A stretch of 64,000 nucleotides of DNA from Saccharothrix syringae (GTDB lineage: Bacteria; Actinomycetota; Actinomycetes; Mycobacteriales; Pseudonocardiaceae), in assembly GCF_009498035.1 (NCBI RefSeq), contig NZ_CP034550.1, positions 5,456,001-5,520,000 of the forward strand, in the 5' to 3' direction. Made by a program: the position numbers and the translations under genes. The notes under the pieces are model-generated. The model saw nothing but the letters and a program-made list of their open reading frames with translations, was not told where the DNA came from and ran no database searches. Positions 12,098 to 20,100 of the stretch are shown piece after piece; within the stretch, counting starts at the first letter, position 1; each line of letters begins with the position of its first letter.

Positions 12098-12325
12098 GTG
12101 AACGCTCCTGTCGAGCTGGTCAACGCCGCGCCGGTCGCGGCTCTCGTCGTCTTCGCCGTCCTCCGCCGGGGCCCGGCCGTGGTCGTGACGCTGGTCGCCG
12201 GGGTGATCGCCGTCCTGAGCCGCGACCGGGAACGCGGTGAGCGGGCCCTGGAGGTGCTCCGGCTGGTGCACCGCCCGGCCGCGCCCCGACGGCGGCCGGG
12301 CAGGCGCGTCCCGCTGGAGCGCTGA
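12098..12325 (+). CDS. Small predicted membrane protein
   Basis: 75 residues from GTG 12098, behind a GCGGGGGAA ribosome-binding-like stretch; ATG 12080 would add six residues. The sequence has two close hydrophobic runs (AAPVAALVVFAVL and AVVVTLVAGVIAVL) separated by a few charged residues, then RDRERGERALEVLRLVHR and a basic tail. This gives a hairpin or single-span inner-membrane protein with a positive C terminus. No family recognised. Codon use is like that of neighbours, supporting a real gene, but the short length keeps confidence moderate. Confidence 0.5.
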   Translation: MNAPVELVNAAPVAALVVFAVLRRGPAVVVTLVAGVIAVLSRDRERGERALEVLRLVHRPAAPRRRPGRRVPLER

Positions 12326-12382
12326 GCCGCGACGCCGAGCCCGGAACGCCGAGCCGGAAGCACCCGGCCGGCGCGCCGGCGA

Positions 12383-12958
12383 TCAGCGCGGCGGCAGCGG
12401 CAGGGGCAGCGCGGGCAGCCCGTCCAGGCTCGTCGCGTTGTGCTCCTTGCCCTCGCAGTACGCGGCGAACTCCTCGTCCGACTTGCGCCCGAAGTAGTCC
12501 TCGTGCAGCGTCCGCTCACCCCGGTAGTCCAGGAACGGCACGGCGAACCCACACGTGTCGCTGATCAGCTTCGCGGTCACCACCACGACCGCCCGCAGCG
12601 CGGGCCCGTCCGCCTCGCCGAACCCCGCCACCAACCCGGCGAAGCGCGGGTCGTCGCGGAACACCGGTTCGCCGGTGCCGTGCACGCGCACGATGTTCGG
12701 CGGCCCGTCGAAGGCGCACCACATCAGCGTGATCCGCCCGTTCTCCCGCAGGTGGGCGAGGGTCTCCGCGTGGCTGCCGCCGAAGTCCAGGTAGGCCACC
12801 CGCCGCTCGTCGAGCACCCGCCAGGTGCCCCGGCGGCCCTTGGGCGAGAGGTTCACGTGCCCGTCGGCCGCCAGCGGGGCGGTCGCGGTGAAGAACACCG
12901 GCTGCGCCTCGATGAACTCCTTGAGCCTGCCTTCGATCCGGTCGTAGGTCTTCCCCAT
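12383..12958 (-). CDS. Pyridoxamine 5'-phosphate oxidase-like FMN-binding protein
   Basis: 191 residues. The beta-barrel flavin fold is suggested by FFTATAPLAADGHVNLSPKG, YLDFGGSHAETLAHL, RITLMWCAF and VRVHGTGEPV, typical of short PPOX-fold reductases related to general stress protein 26. It should bind FMN (or F420) as a dimer. True PNPOx substrate residues were not recognised, so vitamin B6 oxidation is not claimed. ATG 12958. It lies 12 bases after the methyltransferase gene in the same direction, so the two may share a transcript. Confidence 0.85.
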   Translation of the reverse strand: MGKTYDRIEGRLKEFIEAQPVFFTATAPLAADGHVNLSPKGRRGTWRVLDERRVAYLDFGGSHAETLAHLRENGRITLMWCAFDGPPNIVRVHGTGEPVFRDDPRFAGLVAGFGEADGPALRAVVVVTAKLISDTCGFAVPFLDYRGERTLHEDYFGRKSDEEFAAYCEGKEHNATSLDGLPALPLPLPPR

Positions 12959-12970
12959 GCCGAGGAGTAT

Positions 12971-13585
12971 TCACCATTGATCGTCGCGGACCTTCCGCGC
13001 GACGATCGCGACGTAGGGGCGCCTGCCCGGGTCGACGCGCCCCTCCGTCGCCTCCACCCGGAAACCCGCGTCCGCCAGGCACCGCGACATCTCCTCGACC
13101 GACCAGAAGTAGGCGGTCGTCACGGCGTGCGGGAACGGCTCGACCCGCGTCCCCTCGAACAGGCCCAGCAGCAGGCCGCCGCCGTCGCGCAGGCACCGCG
13201 CGAACTCTTCGAGGACGCGGGGCACGTCCGCGGGCGCGGTGTGAATGATCGAGTACCACGACAGGATGCCGCCCAGCGAGCCGTCGGGCACGCCCAGGTC
13301 GGCCAGGTCGCCGACGCGGAAGGGGATGCCGGGGAACCGCGACCGGGCGATCTCGACGAAGCGCGGCACCAGGTCCACGCCCTCGACGTCGCAGCCCAGG
13401 TCGCGCAGGAAGCCGGTCCACCGCCCCGGCCCGCACCCCGCGTCGACCACGCGCCCGGACAGCCCGCCGGCCCACCGGGACACCAGCCGTTGGTCCAGCT
13501 CGTGCAGGCCCTCCGGCGAGAAGGCCAGGTCGACGTAGTCCTCCACCCGCCGCGTGTACGCGTCCCGCACGTCGTCCACCGACAC
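12971..13585 (-). CDS. Class I SAM-dependent methyltransferase
   Basis: 204 residues. Motif I is VVDAGCGPGRWTGFL, the acidic residue follows in EGVDLVPRFVEIARSRFP, and GDLADLGVPDGSLGGILSWYSIIH fits motifs II-III of small-molecule methyltransferases. GTG 13585 gives V-S-V-D-D and a GGGGGTG stretch lies upstream. The gene is divergent from the aldolase-like gene and precedes the PPOX-like gene. The substrate cannot be deduced. Confidence 0.9.
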   Translation of the reverse strand: MSVDDVRDAYTRRVEDYVDLAFSPEGLHELDQRLVSRWAGGLSGRVVDAGCGPGRWTGFLRDLGCDVEGVDLVPRFVEIARSRFPGIPFRVGDLADLGVPDGSLGGILSWYSIIHTAPADVPRVLEEFARCLRDGGGLLLGLFEGTRVEPFPHAVTTAYFWSVEEMSRCLADAGFRVEATEGRVDPGRRPYVAIVARKVRDDQW

Positions 13586-13681
13586 CGAACACCCCCATGA
13601 TCACGAAACCCCGGACATGCTCCCACCGCCGCACCGGAACCCTGTTGCAAAAAGGTGGCAACAACATCGAGACTGGGCGCC

Positions 13682-14725
13682 ATGCCCCCGGAGATCCGCC
13701 GTTCCCTGGTCCTGCACTCCACCCTGCGCCGCGACCCGCACGCCGCGCTGCGCCGCCTGCTCGACCGCGTCCCGCCGGGCACCGCCCCGGAAGCGCCGAC
13801 CGAGGAGCTGGAGCGGCGGATCGCCGACCTGCTCGGCAAGCCGGCCGCGCTGTTCTTCCCCTCCGGCACCATGGCCCAGCAGGTCGCGCTGCGCGTGCAC
13901 GCCGACCGCACCGGCCGCCGCACCTTCGCCGCGCACGCCCAGTGCCACCTCGCGGTCTGGGAGGAGGGCGGCCACCACGCCGTGCACGGCCTGCGGCACA
14001 AGGTCGTCGGCGACCGCCACCGCCTGATCACCGCCGACGACCTCGCCGAGGTCCGCGAACCGGTCTCCGCCCTGCTGCTGGAACTGCCGCAGCGCGACCT
14101 CGGCGGCCTGCTGCCCACCTGGGACGACCTGGTCGCCCAGACCACCTGGGCCCGCGACCGCGGCGCCGCGGCCCACCTGGACGGCGCCCGGCTGTGGGAG
14201 GCCCAACCCCACTACGACCGCCCGCACGCCGAGATCGCCGCCCTGTTCGACACCGCCTACGTCTCCCTCTACAAGGGACTGGAGGGCGTGCGCGGCGCGG
14301 TGCTGGCCGGCGACCGGGAGACCGTCGACACCGCGTCGGTGTGGCGCAGGCGGCTGGGCGGCGCCATCCCCGACGCGTGGCCACTGGCCGCCGCCGCCCT
14401 GGTCGGCCTGGACGAGGTGCTGCCGCGCATGGCCGAGTTCCGCGACCACGCCGTCGCCATCGCCGCCGCCATCAACGCCGACGGCTACGCCCGCACCCAC
14501 CCCGAGGTGCCGCAGACCCCGCTGTTCCACGTCCACCTGCCCGCGCCGACCGAGGCCGTGGCCGCCGCCTCCCGGCGCATCCTGGAGGAGACCGGCGTCG
14601 AACTGCCCCGACGCCCCCTGACCACGGCCGACCCGGGGCGGTGCGCCGTCGAGCTGTCGATCGGCGTGCTCGCGCTGGAGTTCAGCCCGCAGGAGGTGGC
14701 GGAGCTGGTCCGGCTGTTGCGCTGA
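13682..14725 (+). CDS. Threonine aldolase-like PLP enzyme (beta-eliminating lyase family)
   Basis: 347 residues from ATG 13682; GTG 13655 would add nine. Fold-type I PLP features: FFPSGTMAQQVALR for the phosphate-binding side, AHLDGARLWEA with the cofactor-binding Asp, and SLYKGLEG with the Schiff-base lysine. This combination matches low-specificity threonine aldolases, which cleave L-threonine or allo-threonine to glycine and acetaldehyde. The enzyme should be cytoplasmic and tetrameric. A short inverted repeat GTTGC/GCAAC (13643-13661) lies just upstream and may be regulatory. Confidence 0.88.
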   Translation: MPPEIRRSLVLHSTLRRDPHAALRRLLDRVPPGTAPEAPTEELERRIADLLGKPAALFFPSGTMAQQVALRVHADRTGRRTFAAHAQCHLAVWEEGGHHAVHGLRHKVVGDRHRLITADDLAEVREPVSALLLELPQRDLGGLLPTWDDLVAQTTWARDRGAAAHLDGARLWEAQPHYDRPHAEIAALFDTAYVSLYKGLEGVRGAVLAGDRETVDTASVWRRRLGGAIPDAWPLAAAALVGLDEVLPRMAEFRDHAVAIAAAINADGYARTHPEVPQTPLFHVHLPAPTEAVAAASRRILEETGVELPRRPLTTADPGRCAVELSIGVLALEFSPQEVAELVRLLR

Positions 14726-14798
14726 GCGGGGCGCCGCCGGCCGTGATCGGCACGACGCGGTTCGCCGGGCGCGCGGGACCGTCGGCACCCGAGGTCTT

Positions 14799-16115
14799 TC
14801 ACGGGCGGAGGCAGTCGTCGAGCGCGCGCCGCAACAGCGCGCGTTCGGCAGCGTTCCCGGCCGACGCCAGCGCCCGCTCGTAGGCCGCCGCGGCCTCGGT
14901 CGGGCGGTCCAGGCGGCGCAGCAGGTCGGCGCGGGTGGCGTGGAACAGGTGGTAGTGGTCCAGGTCCAGGCCGTCCACCAGGGCCAGTGCCGCCGCCGGG
15001 CCGGAGACCTCGGCCACCGCGACCGCCCGGTTGAGCGCCGCCACCGGGGTAGGCGTCAACACCATCAGGTGGTCGTAGAGCCGCACGACCTGCGCCCAGT
15101 CGGTGGGCGGCGGGTCGCTGTGCACGGCGTTGATCGCGGCCAGCACCTGGTAGGGGCCGGGCTGGTCGCGCCGCAGGCACCACCGCACCAACTCCCGCGC
15201 CTCCTCGACCAGCCCGGCGTCCCACCGGGTGCGGTCCTGGTCGGCCAGGCGCACCAGCGAGCCGTCGGGGGCGGTGCGCGCCGGCTGCCGCGCCCGCAGG
15301 AACAGCATCAGCGCCAGCAGGCCGACCGCCTCGGGCTCGTCGGGCATCAGCCGCACCAGGACCCGGCCCAGCCGCACGGCCTCCGCGCACAGGTCGTCGC
15401 GCACCAGGTCCTCGCCCGAGGCGGCCGAGTAGCCCTCGTTGAACACCAGGTAGACCACGGCGAGCACGGCGCGCAGCCGGTCGGGCAGCTCCGCCTCGCC
15501 GGGCACCCGGTACGGGATGCGCGCGGCGCGGATCTTCGCCTTGGCCCGCACCAGCCGCTGCGCCATGGTCGCCTCGGGCACCAGGAACGCCCGCGCGATC
15601 TCGGCCGTGGTCAGGCCGCCCAGCAGGCGCAGCGTCAACGCCACCCGCGCGGCCGGGGCCAGCGCCGGGTGGCAGCACGTGAAGATCAGCCGCAGCCGCT
15701 CGTCGCCCACCGCGTCCACCTCCGGCGGTTCGTCGCGGGTCAGCAGGGCGGCGGCCCGGGCGTGCCGGTCGTCGCGGGAGGACTCCCGGCGCAGCCGGTC
15801 CACCGCCCGGTTGCGGGCGGTGGTGATGATCCAGCCCGCCGGGCTGGGCGGCACGCCCGCCTCCGGCCACCGCCGCACGGCCTCGGCGAACGCCTCCTGG
15901 ACCGCCTCCTCGGCCAGGTCGATGTCGCCGAGGGCGCGGACCAGGACGGCGACCGACCGGCCGTACTCGGCCCGGAACACCCGCTCGACGTCCGCGACGC
16001 CGCCCCCGGGCGCCCCACCGGGCACGCCACCGACGAACGCCCCGCCCTCCGACACGCCGCCCCCGGACACGCCGCCCCGCCGCACTCCCGGCCCCGACAC
16101 TCCCGGCCCCGGCAC
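14799..16115 (-). CDS. ECF42-type RNA polymerase sigma factor with C-terminal TPR-like domain
   Basis: 438 residues. Sigma region 2 ([31 protein letters not shown]) and region 4 ([24 protein letters not shown]) are followed by a long helical domain (about 250 residues) with TPR-like pairs, the layout of the ECF42 group. Family knowledge links these sigma factors to YCII/DGPF proteins, and the gene starts at GTG 16115 immediately after the stop of such a gene (TGACGTG). The first 38 residues are a Gly/Val/Pro-rich run of GGV/GPGV units, unusual for a sigma factor. The C-terminal domain is thought to replace an anti-sigma factor. Confidence 0.92.
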   Translation of the reverse strand: MPGPGVSGPGVRRGGVSGGGVSEGGAFVGGVPGGAPGGGVADVERVFRAEYGRSVAVLVRALGDIDLAEEAVQEAFAEAVRRWPEAGVPPSPAGWIITTARNRAVDRLRRESSRDDRHARAAALLTRDEPPEVDAVGDERLRLIFTCCHPALAPAARVALTLRLLGGLTTAEIARAFLVPEATMAQRLVRAKAKIRAARIPYRVPGEAELPDRLRAVLAVVYLVFNEGYSAASGEDLVRDDLCAEAVRLGRVLVRLMPDEPEAVGLLALMLFLRARQPARTAPDGSLVRLADQDRTRWDAGLVEEARELVRWCLRRDQPGPYQVLAAINAVHSDPPPTDWAQVVRLYDHLMVLTPTPVAALNRAVAVAEVSGPAAALALVDGLDLDHYHLFHATRADLLRRLDRPTEAAAAYERALASAGNAAERALLRRALDDCLRP

Positions 16116-16116
16116 G

Positions 16117-16461
16117 TCAGTCCTGGAACGGCCGGACCTCGATGGGCAGGGTGGTCGCCAGGCTGAGCTTGCGGCCCCACCCCAGTGCGGCGTCCAGGTC
16201 GGCCGCCTCGATGATGGTGAACCCGCCGAGGTGCTCCTTGGTCTCCACGTACGGCCCGTCGGTCATCACCACGTCCCCCCGGCCGTCGGGGCGCAGCGTG
16301 GTGGCGGTGTCGGGGGAGTGCAGGCCGGCGCCGAAGACCCACGCGCCCGCCCGCCGCATCTCCTCGTCGACCGCGCGCACGTCGACCATGATCTTCTCCA
16401 GCACCTCCGGGTCGGGCACGCCGCCGGTCGGCTGGACCACGCTCAGCAGGTACTTCGTCAT
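16117..16461 (-). CDS. YCII-related (DGPF) domain protein, sigma-factor partner
   Basis: 114 residues, single YciI-like alpha/beta domain. [11 protein letters not shown] begins it; the eponymous D-G-P-F segment appears as [14 protein letters not shown]; the end is [12 protein letters not shown] proteins stand next to ECF42 sigma factors across actinobacteria and are probably part of the same regulon or sensing step; their chemistry is not established. ATG 16461 starts the message and the sigma gene follows after a single intervening base. Confidence 0.93.
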   Translation of the reverse strand: MTKYLLSVVQPTGGVPDPEVLEKIMVDVRAVDEEMRRAGAWVFGAGLHSPDTATTLRPDGRGDVVMTDGPYVETKEHLGGFTIIEAADLDAALGWGRKLSLATTLPIEVRPFQD

Positions 16462-16544
16462 CCCGTCCTCCTCGGGCAGGGGGTTCGCGTCGCCCTCTAC
16501 ACGAACGGCACCCGCCCGGATCGACACCCGCGCCGAAAAAATCC

Positions 16545-17519
16545 TCAGACGACCACGACGAGCTTGCCGACGCGGCGGTCGTGCTCCATGTCGTCGTGCG
16601 CCCGGCGGATGTCCTCCAGCCGGTAGACCGCGGTCGGGCCGAGGCTGGTCCGCCCGCTCGCGACCCGGTCGAGGAACCGCTGCAGCACCTCGGCGGGCAG
16701 GTCGTCGCTCTCCCCGCCGTACGCGGTCAGCCGCACGCCCTTGGGCAGGTAGCCGATGGGGTAGAAGTCCTCGACCAGCCACTGGTTGGACAGCATCCCG
16801 CTGAAGCACACCGTGCCGTGCACCCTGGTCGCGGCCAGGGTGTCGGGCAGCGTGGGCGTGCCGACCAGCTCCAGCGCGGCGTCCACCCCCGCGGGGAACA
16901 GCGCGCGCACCTGCGCGGCCACGTCGCCGTCGTCGACCAGCGGGTGCGCCACGCCGTGCTCGCGCAGCACGGCGAGCCGCTCCGGGCGGCGGGTGGTGGC
17001 CAGCACGGTCGCGCCGATGTCGGCCGCCAGCGCGGCGGCGGCGAAGCCGAGCGCGGACGTGCCGCCGCGGACGAGCAGCGTCTGGCCGGCCTTCAGGTCC
17101 AGGCCGGTGGTCAGCGAGCCGTACGCGGTCTGCAACGTCTCCGGGACCGCGCCCAGCACCTCCCACGGCAGGTCGGACTCGAAGGGCACCAGGATCCCGC
17201 GCGGCACGGCGGTGTACTCGGCGTAGCCGCCGTCGAACACCCGGCCCATGCCGCCCATCATGGCCGCGACGCGCTGCCCGAGCGGCAGGTCGCACTCGCT
17301 GTCGACCACGCCGACCGCCTCGATGCCCGGCACGCGCGGGAAGGTGACGCCCTCGGCCAGGCCCAGCCGGGTGTGCAGCTCGGATCGGTTGAGGCCGAAC
17401 GCGCCGACCTTGACCCGCACCCACCCCGGCGGCGGCTCGGGCACCGGCAGGTCGACCACGGTCAGGTTCTCCACCGGCCCCGGTCCGCTCAGCACGACCG
17501 CCCGCATCGTCCCGGTCAC
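16545..17519 (-). CDS. Zinc-free MDR oxidoreductase (NADPH:quinone reductase-like)
   Basis: 324 residues. GroES-like part VRVKVGAFGLNRSELHTRLG and GIEAVGVV, then the nucleotide-binding loop RGGTSALGFAAAALA. SNQWLVEDFYPIGYLP is typical of a subgroup of these reductases. Start GTG 17519 is preferred to ATG 17507 because it forms a GTGA overlap with the marR stop, giving coupled translation. MarR plus quinone reductase pairs commonly answer phenolic or quinone stress; that role is inferred here. Confidence 0.9.
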   Translation of the reverse strand: MTGTMRAVVLSGPGPVENLTVVDLPVPEPPPGWVRVKVGAFGLNRSELHTRLGLAEGVTFPRVPGIEAVGVVDSECDLPLGQRVAAMMGGMGRVFDGGYAEYTAVPRGILVPFESDLPWEVLGAVPETLQTAYGSLTTGLDLKAGQTLLVRGGTSALGFAAAALAADIGATVLATTRRPERLAVLREHGVAHPLVDDGDVAAQVRALFPAGVDAALELVGTPTLPDTLAATRVHGTVCFSGMLSNQWLVEDFYPIGYLPKGVRLTAYGGESDDLPAEVLQRFLDRVASGRTSLGPTAVYRLEDIRRAHDDMEHDRRVGKLVVVV

Positions 17520-17956
17520 CCGTGGTGCTCCAGGACCACGGTGAGCATGCGCGCCAGCTCCTGCCGCTCGGCCGCCGACAGCGGCGCCAGCAGCACGTTC
17601 TGGGCCCGCCCCACGACCCGGTCCAGCTCGCGCAGGTGCGCCGCGCCCGCCGGGGTGATGGCGACGACGTTGCGCCTGCGGTCGGTCGGGTCGGGCGCGC
17701 GTTCGACGAAGCCCTTGTCGGCCAGCTCGTTGACGGTGGCGACCACGTCGCTGCGGTCCAGCCCGCCGCGGCGGCCCAGGTCGGCCTGGCTGGCCGGGCC
17801 GAACTCGTCCAGCGCGGCCAGCAGCGAGTAGTGGTAGCGCCGCGCGCCGACCGCGCCGAACCCGTCCCCGACCAGGCGCCTGCCCTGCGTGGCGGCCTGG
17901 TTGAGCAGCCAGCTCGGCGTGCCGCGCAGGCGGCGTGGTGCGCTCCGCGTCTCCAT
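17516..17956 (-). CDS. MarR-family transcriptional regulator
   Basis: 146 residues. The winged helix shows FGPASQADLGRRGGLDRSDVVATVNELADKGFVERAPDPTDRRRNVVAITPAG, the DxRR wing being typical of MarR. It sits immediately before the oxidoreductase gene (four-base overlap) and a perfect 6+6 palindrome lies 20 bases upstream of its start, so autorepression is likely. No cysteine suited to thiol sensing is evident, pointing to ligand control. Confidence 0.93.
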   Translation of the reverse strand: METRSAPRRLRGTPSWLLNQAATQGRRLVGDGFGAVGARRYHYSLLAALDEFGPASQADLGRRGGLDRSDVVATVNELADKGFVERAPDPTDRRRNVVAITPAGAAHLRELDRVVGRAQNVLLAPLSAAERQELARMLTVVLEHHG

Positions 17957-17975
17957 GGCGGGAGTCTACCGAGTC

Positions 17976-17990
17976 GTTGGCGGGGCCAAC
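17976..17990. promoter_or_regulatory. Palindrome upstream of marR
   Basis: GTTGGC (17976-17981) and GCCAAC (17985-17990) flank GGG: a perfect inverted repeat 20 bases before the marR start codon, the size and place of a MarR operator. Confidence 0.6.
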
Positions 17991-18007
17991 GTTGGGAATT
18001 TCTGTTA

Positions 18008-18019
18008 TGCCAATTGGCA
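18008..18019. promoter_or_regulatory. Palindrome upstream of the RNA ligase gene
   Basis: TGCCAATTGGCA is a perfect 12-base palindrome 22 bases before GTG 18041. It shares the TTGGC/GCCAA half-site with the palindrome at 17976-17990, so one regulator, perhaps the MarR protein, may control both directions. Confidence 0.5.
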
Positions 18020-18040
18020 AAGTTGTGCTTTGATCATCCC

Positions 18041-18853
18041 GTGGACGAGCACAGGGGACGGGGCAGGCCGCGCAAGGACCCGGCGGCACTGGCGCGGTGG
18101 ACCCCGCCGGAGGGGTGGTCGCGCCTGGTCGCGTGGATCTCGCCGGAGGAGAAGAAGGCGCTCAAGCACGTCGCCGTCGAGGCGGGCGTGTCGGTGGCGG
18201 ACCTGGTGCGGGCGCTGGCGAGCGGCCTGGCCACCGGTGCCGTCACCCACGGGGAACTGGTCGGTCAGGTCATCAGGGGGAAGCAGGTCATGGAGAAGAT
18301 CCCAACGCTGTTCGAGCGCGACGAGCGCTTCCACGTCGTCGACCGCCCGCGCCCGGAGTGCGCGTGGGTGTTCGAGGGCGCGGGCGTGGGCACGGAGAAG
18401 CTGGACGGCACCAACGTGCGCCTGACCGTGCGGTCCGGCCACCTGGTCCGGGTCGAGAAGCGGCGCAACCCCGGCAAGGCGCAGAAGCAGCAGGGCATCG
18501 TGGACGGCTGGTACGTCGACACCAGCGGCGAGTCGGCCGAGGACAAGTGGATCCTCGCCGCGGCCGCCAACACCGACGTGTCGGCCTGGCCCGACGGCGA
18601 GCACCCGTGCGAGGCCCTGGGGCCCCGCATCCAGGGCAACCCGCTGGGCCTGGACGACCACCTGTGCGTGCCGTTCGACCTGGCCGCGCCGCGGCTGACG
18701 GAGGTGCCGCGCACCTACGCCGGGCTGCGGGAGTTCCTGGCCGGGCTGGACAGCAGGTACTCGCCCGGGCACCCGGCCGAGGGCGTGGTGTTCCACCACC
18801 CGGACGGGCGCCGGGCCAAGATCAAGCGCAAGGACTTCCCGCGCACCGCGTGA
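18041..18853 (+). CDS. RNA ligase-like nucleotidyltransferase with AT-hook/RHH-like N terminus
   Basis: 270 residues from GTG 18041. Residues 5-13 (RGRGRPRKD) resemble an AT-hook; about 28-60 look like a ribbon-helix-helix or short helical DNA-binding unit (WISPEEKKALKHVAVEAGVS). The ligase part begins near M84: the nucleotidyltransferase motif I EKLDGTN places the AMP-accepting lysine at K120; EGVVF and KIKRKDF near the end fit motifs IV and V. These are hallmarks of ATP-dependent RNA/DNA ligases; an actinobacterial DUF5565-like family is my best guess. An internal ATG at 18290 with AGGGGGAAG upstream would produce the ligase domain alone. Function is probably RNA repair or sealing. Confidence 0.8.
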   Translation: MDEHRGRGRPRKDPAALARWTPPEGWSRLVAWISPEEKKALKHVAVEAGVSVADLVRALASGLATGAVTHGELVGQVIRGKQVMEKIPTLFERDERFHVVDRPRPECAWVFEGAGVGTEKLDGTNVRLTVRSGHLVRVEKRRNPGKAQKQQGIVDGWYVDTSGESAEDKWILAAAANTDVSAWPDGEHPCEALGPRIQGNPLGLDDHLCVPFDLAAPRLTEVPRTYAGLREFLAGLDSRYSPGHPAEGVVFHHPDGRRAKIKRKDFPRTA

Positions 18854-18858
18854 GGCGC

Positions 18859-18899
18859 ACCCGGGCGGGGTCCGGACCGCATCCGGACCCCGCCCGGGT
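18859..18899. terminator. Bidirectional hairpin terminator
   Basis: Perfect 18-base arms (18859-18876 and 18882-18899) enclose a five-base loop CCGCA. The hairpin fills the space between the convergent stops of the ligase and GNAT genes; there is no T-run, so it works as a GC-hairpin terminator if at all. Confidence 0.75.
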
Positions 18900-19348
18900 C
18901 AGACCAGGCCGGGGTGCCCGAACTGGGCGATGCGCAGCCCGCCCTCCACCACGACCGTGTCGACCAGCCGGAAGCCCAGGCCCTCGTACAGCGCGATCGC
19001 GGGCGCGTTGACCGCGCCCGTGGACACGATCGCCGGCCCGCCCTCGGCCAGCACCTGCTCCACCAGGCGCCGCGCGAACCCCAGCCGGAAGTGGCTGGGC
19101 GCCACGCACAGCCGGTCGATGTCGAGCACGCCGTCCACGCGCGCGTAGCCGACGAAGGCGACCAGCTCGTTGTCGACGAAGCCGCCGAGCCAGCGCAGCG
19201 GCAACGCCCTCATGTCCTCGACGGTCTCGTGCAGGGCCGGGTTCGCGGTGCTGCCGATCAGCTCGGCCTCCACCGCGTAGGAGTGCAGGGCGATCCGGTG
19301 CACCGCCTCGGCCGTCGCGTCGTCGGTCATGTCCAGGGGCACGATCAT
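18899..19348 (-). CDS. GNAT-family N-acetyltransferase
   Basis: 149 residues. The acetyl-CoA loop region reads LDIDRLCVAPSHFRLGFARRLVEQVL, with the following strand IVSTGAVNAPAIALYEGLGFRLVDT. These are the GNAT A and B motifs. ATG 19348 is chosen; a longer frame exists upstream but has no supporting features. The substrate cannot be determined. It is convergent with the RNA ligase gene across a strong hairpin. Confidence 0.88.
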   Translation of the reverse strand: MIVPLDMTDDATAEAVHRIALHSYAVEAELIGSTANPALHETVEDMRALPLRWLGGFVDNELVAFVGYARVDGVLDIDRLCVAPSHFRLGFARRLVEQVLAEGGPAIVSTGAVNAPAIALYEGLGFRLVDTVVVEGGLRIAQFGHPGLV

Positions 19349-19497
19349 GCGGCCACCGCCTGCCTGTGCGTGGGGTTGGAGGAGGTGAGCCGAAGATTGC
19401 CATTCGGTGATCGGTTTAACCACCGTCGCGCGCGGTGACCGGAATTCCGCCGGTGCGTGACCGCTCGGCGGGCGCCCAACCGAGCGGGGCCGGCCCG

Positions 19498-19640
19498 TCA
19501 GCGGTCGGCCCCCGGTTCGTCGAGCCGCCGCCGGACGCGGTCGGCGTCGGTGGTGCACCCCTGCTGCCGGCACAGCTCCAGGGCTTCCCGCCACACCGCG
19601 CGGGCCTCGGCGTGGTGGCCGATGTCCGAGGGGCTGATCC
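19498..19640 (-). pseudogene. C-terminal remnant of a TPR protein
   Basis: The minus strand reads GHHAEARAVWREALELCRQQG then DADRVRRRLD and a stop at 19498, which is the usual last TPR helix pair of actinobacterial TPR regulators. Nothing upstream continues the protein: the frame enters the hairpin at 19628-19668 and no domain precedes it. It is therefore read as the leftover 3' end of a deleted gene. Confidence 0.5.
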
Positions 19641-19668
19641 CGTGGGAACTCAACGGGATCAGCCCCTC
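19628..19668 (-). terminator. Long hairpin, probable terminator of the secreted-protein gene
   Basis: Perfect 16-base arms at 19628-19643 and 19653-19668 with a 9-base loop. It lies about 80 bases downstream of the stop of the minus-strand gene ending at 19750 and interrupts the TPR remnant. Confidence 0.6.
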
Positions 19669-19749
19669 TCCCTCGGCCCACGCTGCGGCCGGGCCTTCAC
19701 TCAGACGCGCAGGCGTTCGCACCCGGAGATCACCGCTCGAAGACGACCG

Positions 19750-20031
19750 TTAAGGCGCACAACCGGCGTCGAGCAAAGCGAGATCCCGCTCCATCGCCTT
19801 CCGGAAATCCGCCCCGATCGAGCCGTTGAGCAAATTCTGCACTTGGGCACGCAGCTTTTGCCACTCGCGGGAGGGAACCGGGAGCCCGGCGAGCCAGAGG
19901 TCCGTCGCCGTTTGCTCCACGGCATCCCGGCAGGTCGCCTCTTTCGCGCTCGCGGGTGTTGCCGACGCGACGGGGGTCAGGACGAACGTGGCGGCTGTGA
20001 TGGCCGCCGCGAGACAAGCCTTCAACTTCAT
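19750..20031 (-). CDS. Small secreted protein of unknown function
   Basis: 93 residues. Residues 1-29 form a Sec signal peptide (MKLKACLAAAITAATFVL, then an A-S-A type cleavage site near SATPASA). The mature part, about 64 residues, is helical with C34 and a second Cys in the C-terminal DAGCAP that could pair in a disulfide. RBS GAGGAG precedes ATG 20031. Family not recognised. Base composition is lower in GC than the surroundings, hinting at recent arrival. Confidence 0.75.
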   Translation of the reverse strand: MKLKACLAAAITAATFVLTPVASATPASAKEATCRDAVEQTATDLWLAGLPVPSREWQKLRAQVQNLLNGSIGADFRKAMERDLALLDAGCAP

Positions 20032-20062
20032 GAGCGACTCCTCATCCTTGTATTCCGTTTGT

Positions 20063-20077
20063 CACCGCACTGCGGTG
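20063..20077. promoter_or_regulatory. Short inverted repeat between two minus-strand genes
   Basis: CACCGCA (20063-20069) and TGCGGTG (20071-20077) flank one base. It could be an operator for the small secreted protein or a weak terminator for the isochorismatase gene. Confidence 0.35.
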
Positions 20078-20100
20078 TTGCGATTCCGCGGTGGTGGCGG

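Larger units (their letters stand above)
19349..19749. other. Gene-poor stretch with TPR remnant and hairpin
   Basis: No intact gene was found. It holds a C-terminal TPR-like scrap (19498-19640) and a 16-base-arm hairpin (19628-19668). The remainder, 19349-19497, is probably the promoter region of the GNAT gene; no clear -35/-10 pair was seen. Confidence 0.6.

Noticed and set aside
12361..12382. Palindrome GCCGGCGCGCCGGC as operator
   Set aside because: Pure GC palindromes are common by chance in this composition; it lies between convergent gene ends and at most helps termination.
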